A DNA stretch of 64,000 nt from Methylobacterium sp. WL1 (lineage in GTDB: Bacteria; Pseudomonadota; Alphaproteobacteria; Rhizobiales; Beijerinckiaceae), in assembly GCF_008000895.1 (NCBI RefSeq), contig NZ_CP042823.1, positions 5,788,501-5,852,500 of the forward strand, in the 5' to 3' direction. Shown in pieces: positions 57,134-64,000 of this stretch (position 1 is the stretch's first letter; every line of letters starts with the position of its first letter). A program made the translations under genes and the position numbers. Below the pieces are notes generated by a model. The model saw nothing but the letters and a program-made list of their open reading frames with translations. It did no database searches and had not been told where the DNA came from.

Positions 57134-60100
57134 TTATTCGGCCGCGATCCGCGGCGGCAGCGCCCGGCCGTCATTGGCCGGATGCCGCGCCTCGTCGTAG
57201 CCCGGCTCGTCCTGCGGGTCGTCCCGCTCGCCGACGAAGCGGCCGAACAGCCGCCCGAGCAGGCGCGAGAGGTCGTCCATCAGCACGAAGATCGCCGGCA
57301 CGAACACCAGCGACAGCACGGTCGAGACGATCAAGCCGCCGATCACTGCCACCGCCATTGGGGCGCGGAACTCGCCGCCGATGCCGAACGCCATCGCTGA
57401 GGGCACCATGCCGGCGGCCATCGCGATGGTGGTCATCACGATCGGCCGGGCGCGCTTGCGGCCGGCATCGACGATCGCGGTGGTGCGGTCGACCCCGGCA
57501 TGGATCTGCTCGACCGCGAAATCGACCAGCATGATCGCGTTCTTGGTCACCACGCCCATGAGCATCAGGATGCCGATCACCACCGGCATCGAGATCGGCA
57601 TGTGGCAGATCAGCAGCGCCAGGATCGCGCCGCCGATGGAGAGCGGCAGCGAGAACAGGATGGTGAGCGGCTGCAGGAAGTTGCCGAACAGCAGGATCAG
57701 CACGCCGAACACCATCATCAGGCCGGCGCCCATGGCCAGCGCGAAGCCCTCGAACACCTCGCCCATCACCTCGGCGTCGCCGGTCTGGCTGATCGTGACC
57801 CCGGGCGGCAGGTTCTTGGCGGTGGGCAGGTTCATCACCTGCTTGATCAGCTCGGCCAGCGCGTCGGTGCCCTGCATGTCGCCCTCGATGGCCACGCGCA
57901 CGGAGCGGTCGTAGCGGTCGATCCCGGTGGGGCCCTGGCCGAGGCTGATATCGGCCACCGTCGCCAGCGGGACGGCGGCGCCGCCCTTCACCGGAACCTT
58001 CAGGGTCTCGAGCTCGGACAGCCGGCCGCGCAGGCTCTCCGGCAGCTGCACCCGGATCGGCACCTGCCTGTCGGTGGCGTTGAACTTGGCGAGGTTCATG
58101 CCGATGTCGCCGATCGTCCCGACCCGGACGGTCTCCGCGATGGTGTCGGTGGAGACGCCGAGATCGGCCGCGACGCCGGCCTTCGGGCGGATGCGGATCT
58201 CGGTCCGGTCCAGCGGGGCCGTCGACATCACGTTGACGAGGTGCGGGATCTGGGCCGCCTCGCGCTGGAGCTTGGCCGCGACATCGGCCACCACGGCCTT
58301 GTCGGGCCCGGCGATGATCAGCGCCATGTCGCGCTGGCCGCTCTCGCGCAGGGCCCAGAACCGGATGTCGGGCTCCTCGCGCAGGATCGCGGCGATCTCC
58401 GCGTCGACCTGCTTCTGCGTGCGGTGACGGGTGTTCTTCGGCGTGAGGTTGATGGTCAGCGTCGCGAGCCGGACCTCCTTCTTGCCGGGCAATTGCCGGC
58501 CGCCGTCCACGAACACGCTCTTGACCTCGGGCAGCGCCCGGATCTTCTGCTCGATCGCGTCGCTGAGCTTCACCGTGTCGGGCAGCCGGGCGCCCGGGGG
58601 CAGTTCCAGCACGAACAGCGTGCGCGCCTGGTCCTCCGCGGGCAGGAAGCCCGCCGGGAGCAGGCCCGTGGAGGCGATCGAACCGGCAAAGCACGCGATG
58701 CCGAGGATCAGCGTGATGAACTTGTGCCGCACCGACCAGGCCACCAGCCGGGTGTAGCCACGCATCACGATCCCGTCCGTCGTGTGGTCGGGGCCGTGGT
58801 CGCGCAGGAAGTAGGCGGCGAGCAGCGGCGTGATCAGCCGCGCCACCAGCAGCGACATGAACACGGCGGCCGCGATGGTCAGGCCGAACTGCTTGAAGTA
58901 CTGGCCCGCGATGCCGCCCATGAACGAGACCGGCGAGAAGATCGCGATGATCGTCGCCGTGATCGCGATGACCGCCAGCCCGATCTCGTCGGCGGCCTCG
59001 AGCGAGGCGCGGTAGGGCGATTTCCCCATCCGCATGTGCCGGACGATGTTCTCGATCTCCACGATCGCGTCGTCCACCAGGATGCCGGTGACCAGCGTGA
59101 TCGCCAGCAGGCTCACGGCGTTGAGCGAGAAGCCGAGCGTGCTCATCACCCAGAAGGTCGGCAGCACCGAGAGCGGCAGCGCCACCGCGGCGATCAGCGT
59201 GGCGCGCCAGTCGCGCAGGAACAGCAGCACCACGATGACCGCGAGCGCTGCACCCTCGATCAGGCCCATCATGGCCGAGTGGTAGTTGCCGATGGTGTTG
59301 ACGACGCTGGTGTCGATCAGGTCGAACCGCACGTCCGGGTTGGCCGCGTGGAGCGCCGCGATCTTCTTGGCGACCCCGACCGAGACGTCGGCGTCGCTGG
59401 CGCCGCTGGCCCGGGAGACCGCGAAGGCCACCACCGGCTCGCCGTTGAAGCGCGCGAAGGTGCGCGGCTCCTCGGCGGTGTCCGACAGGGTCGCCAGCTC
59501 GTCGAGCCGGACCTTGCGGTTGCCCGGCACCACGATCGAGGTCTTGGCCAGGGTGTCGAGGCTCGCCGAGGCCGCGAGCGCGCGGATTGACTGCTCCTGC
59601 CCGCCGACCTCGCCGCGCCCGCCCGCCATGTCGGCGGAGGTCAGGCGCAGCTGCCGGTTCACGTCCGCCGCGGTGATGCCGAGCGCCAGCAGCCGGTCGG
59701 GCTTCAGGGTGACGCGGATCTCCCGGGCGACGCCGCCCAGGCGCTCGACCCCGCCGACGCCCTTCACGCTCTGCAGGCCCCGGGCGACCACGTCGTCCAC
59801 GAACCACGACAGGTCCTCGGGCGTCATCGCGGGCGCGGAGGCGCCGTAGATCATGATCGGAAGGCCGGCGATCTCGACCCGGGAGACGATCGGCTCGTCG
59901 ATGGTCCGCGGCAGGTTCTGGCGGATCTTGCTGAGCGCGTCCTTGACGTCGTTGGTCGCGCGATCCTGGTTCACCTCCAGGCGGAACTCGATCGTCGTGG
60001 TCGAGATGCCCTCGGTGATGGTCGACAGGATGTGCTTGACGCCTTTCACCCCGGCGACGGAATCCTCGACCCACTTGGTGACCTGGGTCTGAAGCTCGGC

Positions 60101-60274
60101 CGGCGCCGCGCCGGACTGGGTGATCGTCACCGAGACGATCGGGATGTCGATGTTCGGGAACCGGGTGATCGGCAGGGCGCGGAAGCTGACCAGCCCTAAG
60201 ATCATCAGGACCAGGAACAGCACCACCGAGGGCAGCGGCTTCCGGATCGCCCAGGCGGAGACGTTGAGGCGCAT
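57134..60274 (-). CDS. RND-type (HAE1) multidrug efflux pump inner-membrane transporter
   Basis: A 1046-residue proton-driven pump. Twelve membrane helices with two large periplasmic loops are visible. The essential Asp pair is in TGILVDDAIVEIENIV and the Lys in GVVTKNAIMLVDFAVEQ. The FRALPITRFPNIDIP start of the first loop is typical. It forms a trimer with the adaptor encoded just upstream (10-bp gap) and an outer-membrane TolC-type channel that is not in the window. The C-terminus continues past the last helix with an Asp/Glu-rich tail. Confidence 0.96.
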   Translation of the reverse strand: MRLNVSAWAIRKPLPSVVLFLVLMILGLVSFRALPITRFPNIDIPIVSVTITQSGAAPAELQTQVTKWVEDSVAGVKGVKHILSTITEGISTTTIEFRLEVNQDRATNDVKDALSKIRQNLPRTIDEPIVSRVEIAGLPIMIYGASAPAMTPEDLSWFVDDVVARGLQSVKGVGGVERLGGVAREIRVTLKPDRLLALGITAADVNRQLRLTSADMAGGRGEVGGQEQSIRALAASASLDTLAKTSIVVPGNRKVRLDELATLSDTAEEPRTFARFNGEPVVAFAVSRASGASDADVSVGVAKKIAALHAANPDVRFDLIDTSVVNTIGNYHSAMMGLIEGAALAVIVVLLFLRDWRATLIAAVALPLSVLPTFWVMSTLGFSLNAVSLLAITLVTGILVDDAIVEIENIVRHMRMGKSPYRASLEAADEIGLAVIAITATIIAIFSPVSFMGGIAGQYFKQFGLTIAAAVFMSLLVARLITPLLAAYFLRDHGPDHTTDGIVMRGYTRLVAWSVRHKFITLILGIACFAGSIASTGLLPAGFLPAEDQARTLFVLELPPGARLPDTVKLSDAIEQKIRALPEVKSVFVDGGRQLPGKKEVRLATLTINLTPKNTRHRTQKQVDAEIAAILREEPDIRFWALRESGQRDMALIIAGPDKAVVADVAAKLQREAAQIPHLVNVMSTAPLDRTEIRIRPKAGVAADLGVSTDTIAETVRVGTIGDIGMNLAKFNATDRQVPIRVQLPESLRGRLSELETLKVPVKGGAAVPLATVADISLGQGPTGIDRYDRSVRVAIEGDMQGTDALAELIKQVMNLPTAKNLPPGVTISQTGDAEVMGEVFEGFALAMGAGLMMVFGVLILLFGNFLQPLTILFSLPLSIGGAILALLICHMPISMPVVIGILMLMGVVTKNAIMLVDFAVEQIHAGVDRTTAIVDAGRKRARPIVMTTIAMAAGMVPSAMAFGIGGEFRAPMAVAVIGGLIVSTVLSLVFVPAIFVLMDDLSRLLGRLFGRFVGERDDPQDEPGYDEARHPANDGRALPPRIAAE

Positions 60275-60284
60275 GTCTCTGGTC

Positions 60285-61551
60285 CTACCGCGGGGCCGCG
60301 TCGGCCATCGGGGCGCTCATGGGTGTGTTCGCGGGCGCGCTCATGGGTGTGCTCGCGGACGTGCTCCCTGACGTGTTCTTGGACGCGGAGACCGCTCGCA
60401 CCCGGTCGCCGTCGCGCAGGAAGCTGCCGGCCCGAGCCACGACGCTCTCGCCGGCCGCGACGCCCGACCGGATCTCGGTGAAGCCCTCGGACGTCAGGCC
60501 GGAGGTGACGGCGCGCGCCTCGACCCGCCCGTCCTTGGCGACCAGCACGCTGGCGCTGCCGTCCGCCGCGTAGAGCAGGCTGGAGACCGGGACCGCGAGA
60601 CCTTCCCGGCGCGCCACCTCCACGTTGCCGCGGGCGAAGGCGCCGATGCGCAGGGCCGGATCGTCGGAGAGGCGGATGCGGACCTTGCCGAGCCGCGTCG
60701 CCCGGTCGACCTCCGGGTAGACCCGGCGGACCTTGCCGCGCAGCTGGCGGCCGTCGTCGAGATCGAGGCTCGCCGGATCGCCGACCTTGATGCGGGCGAG
60801 CGAGGTCTCGGGCACCTCGCCCTCCAGCTCGATCTCGCCGCGGGCGATGAGGCGGAACAGCGGCTCCCCGGCCGCCGTGACCGAAGCGCCGACCCGGGCG
60901 GTGCGGCGGTTGACGATGCCGGCCCCTCGGGGCGCGGATGTCGGTGCGGGCGCGGCGCAGGGCGATTTCGGATCCGGCCGCCCGCGCGGTGGCGAGGTCG
61001 GCCTGGGCCGATTGCAGGCCACCCTTGGCGGCGGCCAGGCGGCCCACGGCCCCCTGCGCGGCCGAGACGCGCTGCTCCAGAACGGCCGCGGTGGCATTGC
61101 CGGTCTTGGCCAGCGACTGGGCGCGCTCCAGCGCCTGCTTGGCCTCGACGTTGGCGGCCTCGGCCTGGACGATCTGGCTCTGGGCCTGGACGATGGCCGC
61201 CTCGGCCCGGGCGACCGCGGCGACGTTCGAAGCCTCCTGGGTGACGATCATCTCCTGGGACAGCCGCGCGAGCACCTGGCCCTTGGTGACGCGATCCCCT
61301 TCCTCGACCAGCAATTCGGTGATGCGCAGGCCCTCGACCTCCGGGGCGACCAGGATCTCGTCCCGGGGGACCAGCGTTCCGGTGACGACGGCGCGCTCCA
61401 CGATCTCGCGGCGCTGGGCCGGGACGACCGTGACCGCGGGGGCGATGGCGGAGGCGTCGGGGACCGCGGCCGTCTCGACGGCGCGGGCCGGCAATGCTGC
61501 CAGGATCAGGAGCCCGCACAGGACGCTGAGGCGGTACGTGCGCCCGGACAT
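60285..61551 (-). CDS. RND membrane fusion (adaptor) protein, with one frame break
   Basis: About 421 residues when read across the break. The signal/anchor at the start (LSVLCGLLILAALPARA), a lipoyl-type half APEVEGLRITELLVEEGDRV, and a long Ala/Gln coiled coil (about 125-215) are in frame 1. The second half (RTARVGASVTAAGEPLFRL, RIKVGDPASLDLDDG) is in another frame, with one extra G near 60928. ATG 61551 is used; ATG 61629 would add 26 residues. A low-complexity Ser/Thr/Pro-rich C-terminus has repeated NTPMSAP units. It pairs with the pump. Confidence 0.82.
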
Positions 61552-61807
61552 GATCGGCAAAACGGAAGCCTCGCTGGCGGGATTGTACGGGTGTTGCCCC
61601 TCCGTCGCTGCGCAGATCGGCGTTTTCATGGCGCGGGCACTCTCTATCGAGCCAGCATAGCGGCTTCGTACAAGTCCGTCCCCGGAGCCCGGAGCCGCAG
61701 GTGGGGTGTAGATGAAAACAGCGGTGTTTGACCGCCTCCGACCTGCAACCGTCGCCGGACTGGGCCGTTATTCGTGAAATGGTCTTGGTGAGACCGGGGA
61801 GGATTCG

Positions 61808-61990
61808 ATGAGCATCTTTCAGATCAAGCAGACGAAGAGCGGCGCCGTCGTCTGGACCGGTGCGGCCGATGACGCGCAGACGGCACTCGACGCCATGGCC
61901 CGCGAGGCCGGATACCGCGACTTCTCGGCCCTCCCGGAGACGATCCGCGACACCGGACTCGAGGCCGCGAAGCTGGACCTGATTTCTTAA
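61808..61990 (+). CDS. Small protein, 60 aa, with strong ribosome site and terminator
   Basis: A 60-residue protein, MSIFQIKQTKSGAVVWTGAA at its start. It has no membrane segment. GGGGAGGA lies about 5 nt before the ATG, and an intrinsic terminator follows 31 nt after the stop, so it looks like a true monocistronic unit. I do not recognise a family. The ADDAQTALDAMAREAGYRDF segment suggests a small alpha/beta fold. Confidence 0.75.
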   Translation: MSIFQIKQTKSGAVVWTGAADDAQTALDAMAREAGYRDFSALPETIRDTGLEAAKLDLIS

Positions 61991-62021
61991 GACAGTCTTC
62001 ACCAGCGTGAAGCGAGCAACC

Positions 62022-62053
62022 GGCGCGCGTCCTCAGCGACGGGCGCCTTTTTT
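62022..62053 (+). terminator. Intrinsic terminator after the 60-aa gene
   Basis: GGCGCGCGTC and GACGGGCGCC arms around a short loop, with six T following (62048-62053). Confidence 0.85.
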
Positions 62054-62205
62054 CTGTCCGCTCGGCGCGCATCCTTCCCGGTTGTGACAGGCGCTGGCCC
62101 CGCGCCCTCCGATCACCCCGTCATTCGGAAGGCGCGGAGCGGAGCCCGGCATTCAGAACCGCAGGTCGCCCAGGCTCTCGCGCCGTCGGCCGCTCTGGTT
62201 TCCGG

Positions 62206-63307
62206 TCAGGCGCGCCCGGTCTGCCGGATCAGCGCCTCGATCGTGGCCGCGCAATCCTGGATCGCGCTCGGCCGGTACAGGCCGCCGATGATCGATGGGT
62301 CGAGGGCGAGGCCGGCGCGGATGAGGCCGGGCCACGCCTCGGCGGACGGCCAGCCACGATGGACGATGGCGGCGCCGAGCATCTGCAGCGCCTCGGCCTT
62401 CTCGGTCTGCTCGCCGTAGGCGCGCTCCTCCGGCAGGCAGAGGAAGCGCTTGGCCTGTCCGGCGGCCAGCGCCACCAGCCCGTCGCCGCCGCCCCCGACC
62501 AGCAGGGCCGCCCGGGCGACCCGGGCCTCGACGTCGCCGACCCAGCCGTGCAGGTGCAGGTTGCTCGGGAGGTCGCCGGATCCCGTGACGGGGCCGAGAA
62601 CGTGCCAGGGCCGGTCGGGGACGGCACGGGCCGCCGCGGCGAGGTCCGCCAATCGCCCCCGCGCCGCCGCGGCCGAACACCACCAAGATGTCGTCGCCCG
62701 CCTCCGCGGCCGCCTGCGCGGGCGCTGCCAGGAACCCGGCATAGTGCGTCTTGGCGCGGACCCAGTCCGGCACGCCGGCCCCGTCCAGGGCCTCTGGGAA
62801 GGGGGCGAGCAGGCGCGTGGCGCTGCGGAAGGCTTCCAGGTGCGGCCGGTCGGTTCGGGTGCCGGCGAGGCGCACCACCAGGGTCGGCACCGACAGAAGG
62901 CGCGCCAGCAGGGCGACCTCGACCGAGACGTCGACCACGATCAGGGCCGGGTCGGTCCTGGCGGCCCAGTCTGCGATGCGGGCCATCCGGGTCCGCACGC
63001 CGGGATGGTTCAGGGGTGCGTAGTGGAACGCTTCCGGCCGCCCGGCCTCGCCGTCCCGCCCGTCGAAGTCCGAGCCACTCAAATCCGAGTCGCCCAATTC
63101 CGAGCCGCCGATATCCGGGCGGCCAAGCGGGCGGTCGTCGGGCAGGTCGAGCACGTCGAGGCCCGGTCTCGCGATCGCGCCCGCGTCGAACGCGGCGAGG
63201 GTACCGATCAGCGTGCAGGGCCGCGGCAGGGCGGCCGCGACCGCGCGGGCGCGCTGGAGATGCCCGGCCCCCTGATGATGGACATACCAGCCGATCCCGC
63301 TCGTCAC
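62206..63307 (-). CDS. Glycosyltransferase-like protein (MurG/GT28-like fold), with one frame break
   Basis: About 366 residues when read across the break. The N-terminus GIGWYVHHQGAGHLQRARAV has the Gly/His start of GT1/GT28-type transferases. The C-terminal part (PSNLHLHGWVGDVEARVARA, LLVGGGGDGLVALAAGQAKR) is in a different frame, after one extra base in a G run near 62655. GTG 63307 overlaps the stop of the upstream gene (GTGA). The acceptor is unknown. The gene ends in QTGRA before a gap. Confidence 0.72.
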
Positions 63308-64000
63308 GCGGCGTCCCGCAGCGACAGGGCGAGGGCGTCGAGGTCGGCGAGGGCCCGGTCGAGGGGGCATGTCCGGGCCGGTGGCGAACGCGATTCGAGG
63401 ATGGGGTCGGCCCGCTCCACGAAGGCGATGTCGTTGGGACAATCGCCCAGGGCGGCCAGCTCCGCAGCGCCGAGCCCGAGCCGCGCGCAGGCTCCGCCCG
63501 GGCCGGTCCGGCGAGGTGGAACGCCCGCCGCAGCGGCGTTCCGGCGCAGGACCAGGGCCCGCCAATGGGCGGCCTCCGGCAGCAGATACGGCTCTCCGTC
63601 GAGGACGCGGGCGCGGCGCGCCATCTCGGTGGCCATGCCGCCCGAGACCCGGCCGGTGTGGCGGGACGAGACCATCACGCGCACGTCCGGGCAAGTGGCG
63701 CAGCCGGGCGCCGCGCGCCCGCAGCAGCCCGACGAGGGCGTTATCCTCCCGTGGGCAGGGCGGCAGGCCGCCGACCGCCCGATACAGCGCCACCGGGACG
63801 GCGAGGCTGGCACCGGTATGGTCGCCGTGGCGCGGCGCCGGGTCATGCGGCGGCGGATCGAGGAGGTCTTCCAGGCGCCGGACGCCCGCCCAGTAGCGCT
63901 CGATCCGGGCGTGCAACTCGGCAAGCCGCGGGTCGGCGGCGCCGTCGTCGTCGATCACCAGGCGGCCGCCGACCACGTCCGAGCGCGCAGGGCTGCCACG
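63304..64000 (-). CDS. Glycosyltransferase family 2-like protein, C-terminal part, with one frame break
   Basis: The frame is open at the right window edge, so the N-terminus is outside. Segments GASLAVPVALYRAVGGLPPC and CPREDNALVGLLRARGARLR belong to a GT2-type C-terminal region. The frame shifts near 63690 and continues as CPDVRVMVSSRHTGRVSGGM to the stop at 63304. The stop overlaps the GTG of the next gene. Substrate and polymer are unknown. Together with the gene above it suggests a small glycan-modification operon that continues to the right. Confidence 0.65.

Noticed and set aside
57171..60074. Second minus-strand frame within the RND pump gene
   Set aside because: Same strand but another frame, with low-complexity composition; the 1,046-residue frame carries all RND motifs.

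Overview
The window is about 70% G+C chromosomal DNA with an alphaproteobacterial (Rhizobiales) gene set, and Methylobacterium or Methylorubrum is the best guess. The signs are SciP and FlbD in a Caulobacter-like flagellar order, four Omp2-type porins, a class I PhaC, a PmtA-like methyltransferase, the alphaproteobacterial AddB family and REP-like palindromes between genes. No phage, transposase, CRISPR array, rRNA or tRNA was seen.

Layout. 1-2.05 kb (minus): the 5' end of fliP, an HpnL-like membrane protein and a small Cys-rich ferredoxin-like protein with a 15-bp tandem repeat. 2.2-6.1 kb: a lone KpsE-type polysaccharide export protein, a small orphan, and an ArsR-type regulator divergent from an MFS transporter. 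6.1-14.1 kb: a flagellar block on the minus strand (fliK-flgD-sciP, then fliF-fliG-fliH-fliN-flbD) with candidate CtrA and sigma-54 sites. 14.8-17.5 kb: mnmA, pmtA-like and a TVP38-like membrane protein. 18-23.3 kb: an orphan histidine kinase, bioB, an FAH-family enzyme and a FadL-type porin. 23.4-29.7 kb: phaC, small lipoproteins, alaC, DUF3140 and prfB with its programmed +1 frameshift. 29.8-33.3 kb: a decayed or error-rich stretch with a frameshifted gamma-glutamyltranspeptidase, a DUF421 fragment and a broken hupE, then an intact secreted protein. 33.7-42.1 kb: four tandem porins, each with its own AT-rich leader and downstream hairpin. 42.3-47.3 kb: a di/tricarboxylate locus (2HCT transporter, TcuC-like MFS transporter, GntR regulator, TcuA-like dehydrogenase). 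47.6-57 kb: addB without addA, an acyl-CoA dehydrogenase, an AEC transporter, a trans-sulfuration-type PLP enzyme, TspO, PsiE and DUF4337 proteins. 57.1-61.6 kb: an RND pump and its adaptor. 61.8-64 kb: a 60-residue orphan and two overlapping glycosyltransferase-like genes cut by the window edge.

Seven genes carry about ten single-base frame breaks, often in short G/C runs, while their reading resumes cleanly in another frame. This may reflect consensus errors in the assembly as much as gene decay, so those genes are annotated across the break. The most informative regulatory observations are in the flagellar block (a CtrA-like box before fliF, a 13-bp element at the same distance before fliK and sciP, and a -24/-12 promoter before fliK) and in the porin array (a GTTGC/GCAAC inverted repeat about 200 bp before porins 1 and 4). 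I found nothing I would call a wholly new system. The porin array, the incomplete tcu locus and the addB context are the best candidates for follow-up.
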